64,000 nt of DNA, taken from Meiothermus sp. Pnk-1 (GTDB lineage Bacteria > Deinococcota > Deinococci > Deinococcales > Thermaceae). The DNA lies in NCBI RefSeq assembly GCF_003226535.1, contig NZ_QKOB01000002.1, positions 62,001-126,000 of the forward strand, written 5' to 3'. This document shows, one piece after another, positions 28,311 through 37,556 of this stretch. The stretch's first letter is position 1. The number at the start of each line of letters is the position of its first letter. The notes beneath the pieces are model-generated. The model was not told where the DNA came from and did no database searches. It saw nothing but the letters and a program-made list of their open reading frames with translations. A program made the translations under genes and the position numbers.

Positions 28311-28718
28311 ATGGATAAACGCCGTCACCGCCACCTCATCACCGTGCAACCCGGAGACATTGACGAGCTGGGGCACGTCAACAACGCCGTGTACCTGCGC
28401 TACCTCGAGGACGTAGCCCGGGCTCACGCCCGGCGGGTGGGGATGCCGCTCGAGCGCATGCGCGAGCTGGGGGCGCTCCCGGTGGTGCGCCGCCACGTCA
28501 TCACCTACCACCGCGCCGCCACGCTGGGTGAGCGGCTTTGGGTCTCGACGGAGATCCTGGAGGCGGGGGGCCTCCGCGCCAAGCGGCACAACGAGGTGCG
28601 CCGGGCCACGGACGAGGCGTTGCTGGTGGAAGCCGACACCGACTGGGTATGGGTGGATCCGGTGCGGGGGCGGCCCTGCAACTGCCCCGCGTTGCTGCTT
28701 GAAGCTTTTGGCTTTTAG
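28311..28718 (+). CDS. Acyl-CoA thioesterase, hot-dog fold
   Basis: A 135-residue protein of the 4-hydroxybenzoyl-CoA thioesterase type. The signature is GDIDELGHVNNAVYLRYLEDVARAH, though the usual catalytic Asp-x-Asp is shifted to Asp-Ile-Asp-Glu. It lies 17 bases after the acyl-CoA ligase gene and probably acts on acyl-CoA made by it. It is convergent with folA, overlapping by four bases. Confidence 0.87.
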   Translation: MDKRRHRHLITVQPGDIDELGHVNNAVYLRYLEDVARAHARRVGMPLERMRELGALPVVRRHVITYHRAATLGERLWVSTEILEAGGLRAKRHNEVRRATDEALLVEADTDWVWVDPVRGRPCNCPALLLEAFGF

Positions 28719-29200
28719 CGCCGCTCGAGGTCTAGGAAGCTGAACGAGAACGCATGCCGTCCGTCGGCGGGGTGAAACACCCGGTTCGTTTCCCTCCACC
28801 CGGAGAGGTCGAACTGGGGAAAAAAGGTGTCCGCTCCCGCGATCTCGGCATCCACCAGGGTTAGCCGCATCCGCTGGGCGAGGGGAAGGGTGAGGGCGTA
28901 GACTTCCCCGCCCCCGATTACCATGATCTCTCCGCCCCCCAGGCCGGCCTCGAGGCTGTGGACCACCTCCACCCCCTCCGCCCGGAAGTGGGGATCCCGG
29001 CTCAGCACCACGTTCCGGCGCCCCGGCAGGGGCCGCCCCAGGCTCTCGAAGGTTCTGCGCCCCATCAGCACGGTATGCCCCAAGGTGAGGGCCTTGAAGC
29101 GCCGCAGGTCGTCGGGAAGGTGCCAGGGGAGCCGCCCCTCCTTGCCGATGGCGCGGTTGCGGTCCATGGCCGCAATCAGGGTGAGGGAGGGGGCCTCCAT
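28715..29200 (-). CDS. folA: Dihydrofolate reductase
   Basis: A 161-residue enzyme that reduces dihydrofolate with NADPH. The folate site reads NRAIGKEGRLPWHLPDDLRRFK with the catalytic Asp, NADPH motifs are LMGRRTFESLG and IMVIGGGEVYAL, and the C-terminal FSFSFLDLERR is a usual strand. It follows thyA with a one-base gap, so the two form the classic thyA-folA operon, in which DHFR recycles the dihydrofolate that thymidylate synthase makes. Confidence 0.96.
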   Translation of the reverse strand: MEAPSLTLIAAMDRNRAIGKEGRLPWHLPDDLRRFKALTLGHTVLMGRRTFESLGRPLPGRRNVVLSRDPHFRAEGVEVVHSLEAGLGGGEIMVIGGGEVYALTLPLAQRMRLTLVDAEIAGADTFFPQFDLSGWRETNRVFHPADGRHAFSFSFLDLERR

Positions 29201-29201
29201 C

Positions 29202-29996
29202 TCAGACCGCGACCGGGGCGGGAATCGGGGGGTGGGGATGGTAGCCCTCGAGCCGGATATCCTCGTAGCGGAAGGCGAACAGGTCGCGCACCTCGGGGTT
29301 GAGGCGCACGGTGGGGAGCGGGCGCGGTTCGCGGGTGAGCTGGAGCCGGGCCGGCTCGAGGTGGTTGTTGTAGAGGTGCGCGTCGCCCAGGGTGTGGATG
29401 AACTCGCCGGGCTCGAGGTCCGTCACCTGCGCGACCATCAGCGTGAGCAGGGCGTAGGAAGCGATGTTGAAGGGCACCCCCAGGAAGACGTCGGCGCTGC
29501 GCTGGTAGAGCGAGCAGGAAAGCCGGCCGCCGGCGACGTAGAACTGGAAGAGGGCGTGGCAGGGGGCCAAGGCCATCCTGGGCAGGTCGGCCACGTTCCA
29601 GGCGCTCACGACGAGCCGCCTGGAGTCAGGGTTGCGGCGGATCTCCTCGAGCACCCAGGAGATCTGGTCTATGGTCCTGCCGTCGGCCCCTTCCCACGAG
29701 CGCCACTGCTTGCCGTAGATCGGCCCCAGCTCGCCCGATTCGTCGGCCCACTCGTCCCAGATCGAGACCCCGTGCTCCTTGAGGTAGCGGATGTTGGTGT
29801 CCCCGCGTAAAAACCAGAGCAGCTCATAGACTACGCTCTTCCAGTGGACTTTCTTGGTGGTGACCAGCGGGAAGCCCTCCTGGAGGTCGAAGCGCATCTG
29901 GTAGCCGAAGACCGAGCGGGTGCCGACCCCGGTGCGGTCGGACTTGGGTACCCCATGCTCGAGCACATGGCGCAGGAGTTCGTGGTAGGCCTGCAT
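29202..29996 (-). CDS. thyA: Thymidylate synthase
   Basis: A 264-residue enzyme that methylates dUMP with methylene-tetrahydrofolate, the same length as E. coli ThyA. The catalytic Cys146 lies in [40 protein letters not shown] and [12 protein letters not shown] carry the phosphate, dUMP and folate contacts. TAAACT lies seven bases before the ATG, so the thyA-folA mRNA may start leaderless. Upstream are tandem 24-bp repeats and the terminator of the SLH protein gene. Confidence 0.97.
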   Translation of the reverse strand: MQAYHELLRHVLEHGVPKSDRTGVGTRSVFGYQMRFDLQEGFPLVTTKKVHWKSVVYELLWFLRGDTNIRYLKEHGVSIWDEWADESGELGPIYGKQWRSWEGADGRTIDQISWVLEEIRRNPDSRRLVVSAWNVADLPRMALAPCHALFQFYVAGGRLSCSLYQRSADVFLGVPFNIASYALLTLMVAQVTDLEPGEFIHTLGDAHLYNNHLEPARLQLTREPRPLPTVRLNPEVRDLFAFRYEDIRLEGYHPHPPIPAPVAV

Positions 29997-30016
29997 CGGG
30001 GGTAGTTTACCGCGTG

Positions 30017-30063
30017 GCGGTCGCTAAAGCGAGCCTTGCAGCGGTCGCTAAAGCGAGCCTTGC
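30017..30063. repeat. Two tandem 24-bp hairpin repeats upstream of thyA
   Basis: A 23-base sequence containing GGTCGCTAAAGCGAGCC occurs twice with one base between the copies (30017-30039 and 30041-30063). Each copy holds TCGCT-AA-AGCGA. They sit directly upstream of the thyA -10 (30004-30009), over the position a -35 or an activator/repressor site would occupy. Confidence 0.7.
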
Positions 30064-30075
30064 GGCGCGGCCAAA

Positions 30076-30112
30076 GGGAAAACCCCCTCCTGGCTAGGAC
30101 GGGGGTTTTCCC
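30076..30112 (-). terminator. Terminator of the SLH outer-membrane protein gene
   Basis: GGGAAAACCCCC pairs perfectly with GGGGGTTTTCCC across a 13-base loop, 22 bases after the stop codon. The T-run forms part of the stem and the element reads the same on both strands. Confidence 0.85.
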
Positions 30113-30133
30113 AACGAGGAGGCCCGAAGACTT

Positions 30134-31393
30134 CTAGAAGGAGACCTTCAAGCCGGCGCGAGCGCCCAGCCCGAACTGGAGGTTCTGTTCGAAGCGGGGG
30201 TTGGCCTCGGCAAACAACCCGAGGTTGCGGGAGAAATTGAGGCCAAAGCCGACCACGCTGTTGCCGTAGGTGTTGGCCAGGATGTCGCCGGGGGCGCTCA
30301 GATCTACACGGGCGCCCAGACCGAGGTAGGGATCGAAGAAACCGCCAGGGTTGAGCGAACGGATGAAGTTCAGCTCGAGCGCCAAGTTGTTGTTGCTCAG
30401 GCGGTAATCCACCCCCAGCCGGGGCCCGAAGCCCAAGAAGAGGTCGCGCAGACCGATTGTCGCGGAGACGCTCAGGTTATCGGTGAAGTTGGAGGAGACC
30501 GGGTTGGTGGTGATCGCCGGGTAGGCCGCGCCGATGCCTAGGTATACGCTGGGCAGCGGGGCGGGGGTCGACTCGGTGACCGGAGCGGGAGCTGGGCTCG
30601 GGGTGGGAGCCGGGGCAGGAGCCGGCGCCGGGGCAGTGGACTGCTGACGCAAAGCGGCCAAGTCAGCCTGGAGGCTCTTCACCTGCTGCTCCAGAGCTGC
30701 GATGCGCTGGGCCTGGGCGGTGTTGGCTTGGCTGAGCTGTTGCACCTGCCCCTCTAGCGCGGTCACCCGGGGGGTCAGGTCGGGGCCGGCGGCAGGGGCT
30801 GGCTGGGCCGGAGCCTGGCTGAGCTTTTGCACCTGTTCCTCAAGGGCGGCAATTCGCGCGGCGAGGGCATCGCTCTGCGGGGTCTGGGTGGGCTGCCCCC
30901 CAAGGCTCTTCACCTGCTGCTCGAGCGCGGCGATTCGGTTGGTGAGTTCGGTGGTGTCGGGCGTGGGGCGACCTGCGAGCTGCTGCACTTGCTGCTCGAC
31001 GGAGGCCAGGCGTTTGTCTTGGGCAGCGCTGGCCTCCTCGAGGGCCGCCAGGCGCTTCTGGAGGGCGGCTAGCTCGGCTTGGACTTGCTGCATCCCCTGC
31101 TGGATCATGCCCTGATCCTGCGGTGGCACCTGGCTGAGGGCGCCCGATTGCAGCAGGCGGTAAAAGATTAGGGCGGCCTGGTAGCGGGTGAGGTTCTCGT
31201 TGCCCCGGAAGGTGCCATCGGGGAAGCCCTGGATGAGGCCGCGCTGCGTGATGTACTCCACCGCCTCCCTTGCCCAGTGGCCCGCCGGCACATCGCGGAA
31301 ATTGGCAGGCGGGTTTTGGGCTTGGGCCAGCGACAGCGAACCCAAGCCCAGCGAAAACGCTAACACCGAGGAGAACCATGGTTTTCTACGCAT
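30134..31393 (-). CDS. SLH-domain outer-membrane protein with coiled coil and beta-barrel
   Basis: A 419-residue protein built like a small SlpA. The signal peptide ends near AQAQ. One SLH domain spans about residues 30-80 (FRDVPAGHWAREAVEYIT, GFPDGTFRGNENLTRYQAAL), followed by a heptad-rich coiled coil (about 85-240) with repeated RIAALEQQVKSL blocks, a Pro/Ala linker, and a C-terminal beta-barrel that ends in Phe (GLKVSF). In this phylum such proteins tie the outer membrane to pyruvylated cell-wall polymer; that role is inferred. GGAGGT precedes the ATG. Its SLH domain is nearly identical to that of slpA at 40567. Confidence 0.9.
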   Translation of the reverse strand: MRRKPWFSSVLAFSLGLGSLSLAQAQNPPANFRDVPAGHWAREAVEYITQRGLIQGFPDGTFRGNENLTRYQAALIFYRLLQSGALSQVPPQDQGMIQQGMQQVQAELAALQKRLAALEEASAAQDKRLASVEQQVQQLAGRPTPDTTELTNRIAALEQQVKSLGGQPTQTPQSDALAARIAALEEQVQKLSQAPAQPAPAAGPDLTPRVTALEGQVQQLSQANTAQAQRIAALEQQVKSLQADLAALRQQSTAPAPAPAPAPTPSPAPAPVTESTPAPLPSVYLGIGAAYPAITTNPVSSNFTDNLSVSATIGLRDLFLGFGPRLGVDYRLSNNNLALELNFIRSLNPGGFFDPYLGLGARVDLSAPGDILANTYGNSVVGFGLNFSRNLGLFAEANPRFEQNLQFGLGARAGLKVSF

Positions 31394-31728
31394 TTCAAAC
31401 ACCTCCGAGGATCCTAGGGCTGCAAGCCAAAGACCGGCCTGCACACCCCCACCCTATTGGCCTTGGATGAAAGGACTCCCAAAAACAGGTTGTGGCCTCG
31501 TTGGGCGCGCTGTCATCTGTCTCATGCAAAGCCAGAGCCTAAGCCCATAGCCTTCAAGGCAAAGCCAATGGGGAAGGTGAATCCGAGGCCGGGCATTAAA
31601 TGGGGACCGGCTCAAGATTTGATAAAACCTAGCCGTTTGCGGAGGAATCCTGGTTGGCGCCCTGCGAAGGCCGCGGCGAGAGGGGGGGGCCAGAACGGGT
31701 GCGGGGTCGGCGGACCAACTGCAAAGCG
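31394..31728. other. Gap between SLH protein gene and small membrane protein gene
   Basis: I see no convincing gene or RNA here. It must contain the promoter of the SLH protein gene, but no clear -35/-10 pair stands out on the minus strand. Confidence 0.4.
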
Positions 31729-31959
31729 CTACCCCCGAGGTGGGGATAGCCTTCGCCTGCGGATACGCCGCCATCCGCCTCCCAGGCGCAGCCGCACGCG
31801 CTGCCAGCCCAAGGCACCGAGGCCGACCAGCCCTCCGATCAACGTCAGGAGCCATAGGGTGGTAAACAGCCAAACGACCACCAATAACCCAAGCCCTGCG
31901 GCCAGGCCGAGGGCCAGCCAGGCCCAGGGGCCTTGCAGGGGGAGCATTCGCGGCTTCAC
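31729..31959 (-). CDS. Small membrane protein, unknown function
   Basis: A 76-residue protein with one long or two short hydrophobic helices (WLALGLAAGLGLLVVVWLF and LWLLTLIGGLVGLGALGW) and a strongly basic tail (RVRLRLGGGWRRIRRRR), which should lie in the cytoplasm. GTG at 31959 follows TAAACT by seven bases, a good leaderless start; ATG at 31947 is an alternative. No family is recognised. Confidence 0.6.
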   Translation of the reverse strand: MKPRMLPLQGPWAWLALGLAAGLGLLVVVWLFTTLWLLTLIGGLVGLGALGWQRVRLRLGGGWRRIRRRRLSPPRG

Positions 31960-32000
31960 GCCTTCTAGTTTAGGCTCGAGAAGTTAGCGGGGACTGAGAG

Positions 32001-32669
32001 CTATGGTCCCAGCTTGCGCTTGAGGTAAAGCATGAGCTCCTCGAGCGCTGATCGCAGGGCCTTTTGCTCGCGAAGGAGTTGCTCTAGGGGATCCTCGCGG
32101 TTGCCGAAGGAGAGGGTTTTATAGAGCAAGGTGGCGTTGCTGCAGCGCGGGCAGGCCAGCCCTGAGGCGGCGATGCTGGGGGCGTAGAAGATGCGGGTGT
32201 TGTCGCGGGGGCACAGCAGGTACTTGATCCCGGCGGCCTCGCCCCGGCGGATGCTCTCGGCCAGGCTCTCTGCCTCTTCGAGCGGGTAGCCCACGAAGAA
32301 ATCCCCGGCCACCTCTAAGAAGCCGACTCCAGGTTCGCGGGTGGCCTGGATCTCGCTTTTAAAACCCCTAGGAGCCGCCCAGCCGGTACCGTTCCAGCGA
32401 AAATGGCGCAGGTGGCGCTTTCCTTGCTTGTCCTCGATCTCTACGATCAAGGTGATCTCGGGGTCGCGGGGATAGTAGAAAAACCGCACCGCAGCCACTC
32501 CTTGCAGACTGGGGTCTCTGGGCAAGGTGTAACAGAGCGGACCCTCGCCCTTCTCGGGGTAACCCACCAACTGCTGTAGGTCGTAGAGGGTCAACCCAGG
32601 GTGTTCTAGGTCACCCTCCAGGAGCGAGCGCACCTTGTCAAACGCTTGATCGAGCCCGGCATCGGCCAT
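32001..32669 (-). CDS. Conserved hypothetical protein with partial zinc-ribbon
   Basis: A 222-residue soluble protein I do not recognise. The N-terminal 150 residues look alpha/beta. CPRDNTRIF and GLACPRCSNATLLYK near residues 150-185 suggest a zinc ribbon in which one Cys is replaced by Asp. The C-terminal 40 residues are helical (LEQLLREQKALRSALEELML). TAAACT lies six bases before the ATG, suggesting a leaderless mRNA. The next gene, the PpiD-like chaperone, is separately terminated. Confidence 0.65.
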   Translation of the reverse strand: MADAGLDQAFDKVRSLLEGDLEHPGLTLYDLQQLVGYPEKGEGPLCYTLPRDPSLQGVAAVRFFYYPRDPEITLIVEIEDKQGKRHLRHFRWNGTGWAAPRGFKSEIQATREPGVGFLEVAGDFFVGYPLEEAESLAESIRRGEAAGIKYLLCPRDNTRIFYAPSIAASGLACPRCSNATLLYKTLSFGNREDPLEQLLREQKALRSALEELMLYLKRKLGP

Positions 32670-32706
32670 ACTTAGAGTTTATTAGATGGTTTTGTTTGAA
32701 GTTTTA

Positions 32707-32730
32707 GCCCATCCCTAAGAAGGGATGGGC
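32707..32730 (-). terminator. Hairpin terminator after the PpiD-like gene
   Basis: GCCCATCCCT pairs perfectly with AGGGATGGGC across a four-base loop, 23 bases downstream of the stop codon. The sequence after it on the minus strand is TAAAACTT rather than a pure T-run. Confidence 0.7.
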
Positions 32731-32752
32731 AGAAGAGGGGAACCGCAGGAGG

Positions 32753-34621
32753 TTATGGCTTGCTCGAGGGGGCTTGGTTGTCCTGCTTGGGTTGAGCCGG
32801 GCTTTCTGGCTTCGAGTCCGGGTTCGCTTCGGCAGGCTTGGTCTCCTTAGGGGTGATCTCGGCCAGCACTTTGTTGAGGTTATTTTCTACCTTGGTCTGC
32901 TTGCGCAGCTCAGCGACCCAGTCCTGGGCGGCCTTGCTTCGCTTTTGCGCCAACACCTGTTCCCGTGCTTGGTCGGCTACTTCTTCGAACGGCCGCAGCT
33001 TTTCGGCCACCCGGTTGTTGACGATGAGCACCTGGTAGCTGCTGTCGTCGAGCTTGATCACCTCGCTCACTTCGCCTAGCGGCCCCTGGGGGAAATTTTC
33101 CTTGGTGAGGAAGACCAAGCGGTTGGCGATCGGGGGTAAGGTGCCGGGGTTGACCTTGCCGTAGTCGGTCACGCTGCCGCCGTTGGCTTTGGCCAACTCT
33201 TCGAGCTTCCCACCTTTGAGGGCTGCCGCACGGAAAGCCTTAGCCTTGGCCTCATCCTCCTTTTTGAAGCTCACCCCCTTGACCTCTGCCGAGGCTGGAA
33301 TCGTGAAGGAAGCGGGATTCTCGTCGTAGTACTTGCGCACTTCCTGGTCGGTGACCGTGATGTCTTTGGTGTGATAGGCCTGCACCTCGCGGGCGATCTG
33401 GTCGCGGGCCCCCACAAAGGGCTGGTTGAGCTTCTTAGCTTCCCTTACCAAGATTTCGCGGGTGATGAGCTGCTCCAGGGCCTGTGGCATGAAGAACTGC
33501 ACCGCCAATTCCCCTAGACCCTGTTGGATAAGCTGGGGAATCTGCTGGTTAGTGAAGACCAGCTGGGTCAGCTCGGGGAGTTTGATCTCGCTCTCGCCTA
33601 CTTTGGCCACCACCGGATCCTTGTAGGTATAGGTGATGTTCTCGGCGAAGCGCACCTGGGTTTTCTTGCGCAGCTCGAGCAGGTACGCCTCTAGGGCCTG
33701 ATCGCCCTTGATCTTTTTGACGTCCTCGCTGACGCGGTCTTTGACCTCGTCGAAGTTGGGTTCACCGCCCGGTTTGAACTCCTCCACCTTCACGATGTAG
33801 TAGCGCCCCCCCGAGGCGATAGGCGCGGTGAGGCCGCCCTGCTTGAGCTTGAAGACCGCTTCGGCCACCTCGCTGGGGAAGATCACCCGGGTCACGAAGC
33901 CGGGCTCGCTCTTGCCGGTCTCGGCCCCTAGCGCCCCACCCTGGTCGGCCGCCACCTTGGAGTTCTTCTTGGCTAACTCGGCGAAGTCGGCTCCGGCCTT
34001 GAGCTGGGCGTAGAGCTCGTCGGCCAGTTTCTTGTCGTCTACCACGATCTGGCGGGCCTTGACCCGGTCTTCGGTCTTGTAGCTGGCCTTGTTCAGATCG
34101 AAGTAAAACCTGACCTCTTCGGGGGTAGGGGTAGCCTTCTTTTGGATTTCCTCGATCCGCTTTTGGATCTTCAGGTTATCGCGCAGTTCGTTGCGCAGCT
34201 GCGAGTCGGTGTAGCCGATCTGGTTCAGCAGCTGGTCGTATTGCTCCTTGGTGGTGGCCCCGGCGCGTTGCTTGAGGTCGTCGAGGGCTTTGCGCACCTC
34301 TCCCCCGGAGACGCGAATGCGGCTCGAGTCCTGCTGCACCGCCTTGGTAAGGATCACCTGCTCGATGAAGAAAGTGTCCAACAGGGGTTTCATCACCCCT
34401 TGCGGGTTGCTCGAGAGCAGCGGGTCGCGCGACTGGAGGCGGGCCAGCTCGAGTTCGCTGACCGGCCGACCGTTGATCCACATCACGGTGGGGCCTTCGC
34501 TGCGATTCCTGCCCAAGTTGCCCCCTCCCTGTAGGGCGAAAAGGATGGTTGCCCCCACCAAGAACGCCAGGGCGAGGAAACCAAAGATGATGGTGATGAC
34601 GCGCTTGTTGATTCCAAACAC
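32753..34621 (-). CDS. PpiD/SurA-like periplasmic folding factor
   Basis: A 622-residue protein. Residues 7-30 are an uncleaved membrane anchor (VITIIFGFLALAFLVGATIL). SurA_N-like helices follow (WINGRPVSELELARLQ, LLDTFFIEQVILTKA). A parvulin-type domain lies at about 190-300 (VKARQIVVDDKKLADELYAQ, ADFAELAKKNSK, GALGAE, EAVFKLKQGGLTAPIASGGRYYIVKVEE), and a second, less clear rotamase-like segment is near 470-550. The tail is Pro/Lys/Glu-rich. It probably chaperones outer-membrane proteins such as SlpA. No ribosome-binding site doubts: AGGAGG precedes the ATG. Confidence 0.9.
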   Translation of the reverse strand: MFGINKRVITIIFGFLALAFLVGATILFALQGGGNLGRNRSEGPTVMWINGRPVSELELARLQSRDPLLSSNPQGVMKPLLDTFFIEQVILTKAVQQDSSRIRVSGGEVRKALDDLKQRAGATTKEQYDQLLNQIGYTDSQLRNELRDNLKIQKRIEEIQKKATPTPEEVRFYFDLNKASYKTEDRVKARQIVVDDKKLADELYAQLKAGADFAELAKKNSKVAADQGGALGAETGKSEPGFVTRVIFPSEVAEAVFKLKQGGLTAPIASGGRYYIVKVEEFKPGGEPNFDEVKDRVSEDVKKIKGDQALEAYLLELRKKTQVRFAENITYTYKDPVVAKVGESEIKLPELTQLVFTNQQIPQLIQQGLGELAVQFFMPQALEQLITREILVREAKKLNQPFVGARDQIAREVQAYHTKDITVTDQEVRKYYDENPASFTIPASAEVKGVSFKKEDEAKAKAFRAAALKGGKLEELAKANGGSVTDYGKVNPGTLPPIANRLVFLTKENFPQGPLGEVSEVIKLDDSSYQVLIVNNRVAEKLRPFEEVADQAREQVLAQKRSKAAQDWVAELRKQTKVENNLNKVLAEITPKETKPAEANPDSKPESPAQPKQDNQAPSSKP

Positions 34622-34661
34622 TTGACTGCCTCCTTAGGCGGTGCTACCCTTGCTGATGCGT

Positions 34662-34738
<77 letters not shown>

Positions 34739-34932
34739 CCGCTTATTTTTTATCCCAACAAGCTTAGCCCCCGATGAACCCGGTTGGTTCACGCGGTCAC
34801 GGTGTAGAGCAACTCGAGCGCAGAGCCTAACCATGGTCTCGCCAGCAGATAGCCAGAGCGGATTCTAGCACACCCACCCTGCCTAGCCAGCAAGGTGACC
34901 AGCGGGTCAAATTGGGAGTATGCTTAGAGCCT

Positions 34933-36081
34933 ATGCTGCCGCTGCTGCTCTCCTGGCTGCACGCCACCAACGACCTCTTCGGGGCTTTCTTGACGCCGCT
35001 TTTGCCCAAACTCCAGGCCGCTTTCGGGGTGGGCTACGGGACGGTTTCGCTCCTGGTGGCCACCTACTCCCTAAGCGGTAGCCTGCTCCAGCCGGTAGCC
35101 GGCCTGATCGCCGACCGCTACGACCGGCGCTGGCTGGCTGCCCTGGGGCCGGTGTTGGTAGCGTTGGGCGGCGGGTTGATGGGGTTTTTCCCCACCCCGC
35201 TGGCGCTGGGGTTGATGCTGGCGTTTTCTGGCTTGGGCTCGGCCCTGTTCCACTCGGCGGCAGCGGCCCTGGTCGGGCAGTACGCGCTCCCTGAACGGCG
35301 CGGTTTTTGGCTCAGCTTCTTCTCCACCGGGGGGTACGTGGGGATGGCCCTGGCTCCGGCCCTCTCCTTGAGCGTGGTGAACGCCGGAGGGCTTAGGGCG
35401 CTGGCTTGGCTGGTTCCGCTGGCCTTCGTCCCGGCGGTGCTGCTCCTGTGGAGGGCCCCAGCGGTCCGCCTACAAACCAAGCCCTCGACCTTCAGCGACC
35501 TGGCCCGGGTCTTCAAAGGCCAGGTGGCCCGGTTGTGGGCGGTTTCTACTTTGCGCAGCGTGGTGTTCATGAGCTTTTCCACCACCATCCCTTTCTGGTT
35601 CGCCCAGCGCGGCCTCTCCGATGAGTGGGTCAAGGTCACCCTCACCGCGTACAGCGTATCCGCCACCGCGGGGGCTTTTCTGGGAGGAACCCTCTCCGAC
35701 CGGTTGGGGCGGCGCACGGTGTTGGTGGGAACCATGATCTGTGCCATACCCCTATATGTGGCGCTGTTGCTGCTCCCCCCGGAGCACTGGCTGTTCGTGG
35801 GGGTGCTTTCCCTTACCGGGGCCTTGATGAACGCCGGGGTTCCCACCGCGGTGGCCATGGCCCAGGAACACGAGCCTAAGCAGATGGCCACCGTTTCGGG
35901 GCTGTTGATGGGCTTTACCTGGGGCTTTGCCGGGCTGCTCTATGGGGTGGTGGGGCCGATAATTGAACGCTTCGGGGTTATCGAGAGCCTGAGCGTGATG
36001 GGGCTGTTGCTCATCCCCGCCCTTACCCTGTCCCTGGCGGTGCGGGAGGCAAGGCCTCGAGTAGCCCTGAAAGGCGATTGA
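34933..36081 (+). CDS. MFS transporter, fosmidomycin-resistance (Fsr) type
   Basis: A 382-residue transporter with 12 hydrophobic segments. SWLHATNDLFGAFLTPLLPKL at the N-terminus is characteristic of the Fsr-like group, motif A is GLIADRYDRRWLAALGP, and a second motif A is GTLSDRLGRRTVLVGT. Efflux of a toxic compound is likely but unproved. TATGCT lies eight bases before the ATG, a leaderless pattern; a TTG 21 bases upstream is less likely. Confidence 0.88.
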   Translation: MLPLLLSWLHATNDLFGAFLTPLLPKLQAAFGVGYGTVSLLVATYSLSGSLLQPVAGLIADRYDRRWLAALGPVLVALGGGLMGFFPTPLALGLMLAFSGLGSALFHSAAAALVGQYALPERRGFWLSFFSTGGYVGMALAPALSLSVVNAGGLRALAWLVPLAFVPAVLLLWRAPAVRLQTKPSTFSDLARVFKGQVARLWAVSTLRSVVFMSFSTTIPFWFAQRGLSDEWVKVTLTAYSVSATAGAFLGGTLSDRLGRRTVLVGTMICAIPLYVALLLLPPEHWLFVGVLSLTGALMNAGVPTAVAMAQEHEPKQMATVSGLLMGFTWGFAGLLYGVVGPIIERFGVIESLSVMGLLLIPALTLSLAVREARPRVALKGD

Positions 36082-36161
36082 TTCTCCCGCCTCGGGTACG
36101 GCGGGGCGGTGTGCGGGGCCGGATGACATCCGGCCCCCCGCTTTGGGTGCACAATGGGGCT

Positions 36162-36983
36162 ATGATCAAACGCATCCTGCTCGCTAGCGATGGCTCGGCT
36201 CCGGCTAGGGGTGCGGAAGCCCTGGCCGAGTGGCTCGCATACGAGCTCGAGGCCCACCTAGTCGGTCTTTTCGTGCGCGATAGCCGCTGGATCCGGTTGC
36301 CCGAGTTCCTCGACCTGGGGGCGCTCTCGGTGCCGTTGCCCGCCTACCACCAGGAGATCGAGCAGGCCCTCACGGTGAAGGGGGAGGGTATCTTGAAGCG
36401 GCTCTGGGATTCCGCCCAGGGGGCTGGGGTGAGCTTCGCCCGTAAGCTCGAGACCGGGGTGCCCGCCGAGGTGATCGTCCAAGAAGCCCGCACCGCCGAC
36501 CTGGTGGTGCTAGGCCGCCAGGGAGAGAATCACCCCCAGGGAGAAGCCCTCGGCGGCACGGCCGAACGGGTGGTGCGTACCAGCCCGGTCCCGGTGCTCC
36601 TCACCCCACCCGCATATACCCACCCCGAGCGGCTGCTGATCGGCTATAACGGCTCCGAGCCCGCACTGCGGGCTCTGCACTTCGCAGCGTCGCTGGCGGT
36701 GGAACTCGGCTTGGGGGTCCAGGTGCTGAGCGTGGATGACAGCTTGGACCGCGCCGAGGGGTTAGCCCGCGAGGGGGCCGAGTACCTGGCGGCCTACGGC
36801 CTGAACATCGAACCGGCGGCGCTTCAGGGCGATCCTGCCGAGCGGTTGTTGGAAGCCCAGGGGCCAGCCGACTTGCTGGCTTTGGGGGCGTTCGGCGGCG
36901 GCCCGGTGCGGCGCTGGCTCTTGGGTTCTACCACTGAATACGCCCTGCGAACCTGCCAAGGACCGGTGCTGGTGGTGCGGTAG
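36162..36983 (+). CDS. Tandem universal stress protein
   Basis: A 273-residue protein made of two UspA domains. The first starts MIKRILLASDGSAPAR and carries a degraded nucleotide motif (VLGRQGENHPQGEALGGTAERVV). The second keeps the ATP motif G-x2-G-x9-G-S (GAFGGGPVRRWLLGSTTEY). Such proteins support survival under stress, sometimes as ATP sensors. CACAAT lies six bases upstream of the ATG. The CBS protein gene follows by 99 bases on the same strand. Confidence 0.92.
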   Translation: MIKRILLASDGSAPARGAEALAEWLAYELEAHLVGLFVRDSRWIRLPEFLDLGALSVPLPAYHQEIEQALTVKGEGILKRLWDSAQGAGVSFARKLETGVPAEVIVQEARTADLVVLGRQGENHPQGEALGGTAERVVRTSPVPVLLTPPAYTHPERLLIGYNGSEPALRALHFAASLAVELGLGVQVLSVDDSLDRAEGLAREGAEYLAAYGLNIEPAALQGDPAERLLEAQGPADLLALGAFGGGPVRRWLLGSTTEYALRTCQGPVLVVR

Positions 36984-37082
36984 ATATCAGCGGCCAACGC
37001 GGCAGGGCGCCGCAAGAGAAAGCCTTCCCGAGCCATGGGGTAGACTGGAATTACAACCCTCAGGACCAGTCGGGAGGTGCTC

Positions 37083-37514
37083 ATGACGGCGACGGTGCGG
37101 CAGTTGTTACAGCTCAAGGGCAACCGGGTCTTTGACATTTCCCCCCAAGCCACGGTGTACGAAGCGCTCGAGCGCATGGCCCAGCACGACGTAGGGGCCT
37201 TGCTGGTGCTGGAGGAGGGGCGGTTGGTAGGGATCTTTTCCGAGCGCGACTACGCCCGAAAGATCATCCTGATGGGCCGGGCCTCGCGGGAGACCCCCGT
37301 CCGCGAGGTCATGACCACCGATCTGGTCACGGTCAGCCCGGAGGCCACGGTGGGCGAGTGCATGGCCCTGATGACCGAACGCCGCATCCGCCACCTGCCG
37401 GTGATGGAGGGGGGACGGCTGGTAGGGGTGATCTCCATCGGAGATGTGGTGAAGGCCATCATGACCGAGCAGGAGTTCCTGATCGCCCAGCTGCAACAGT
37501 ACATCAACTCCTAA
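37083..37514 (+). CDS. Two-CBS-domain protein
   Basis: A 143-residue protein consisting of a Bateman pair. CBS1 covers VFDISPQATVYEALERMAQHDVGALLV to FSERDYARK, and CBS2 covers VMTTDLVTVSPEATVGECMALMTERRIRHLPVMEGGRLVGVISIGDVVK. It probably binds an adenine nucleotide and senses energy state. GGGAGG lies five bases before ATG 37083, so an in-frame GTG six bases earlier is not chosen. TAGACT near 37042 may be its -10. Confidence 0.92.
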   Translation: MTATVRQLLQLKGNRVFDISPQATVYEALERMAQHDVGALLVLEEGRLVGIFSERDYARKIILMGRASRETPVREVMTTDLVTVSPEATVGECMALMTERRIRHLPVMEGGRLVGVISIGDVVKAIMTEQEFLIAQLQQYINS

Positions 37515-37556
37515 GGGGCCTGGTGACGAGATTGGTTGCGCACGCCAGTGCCCCCG

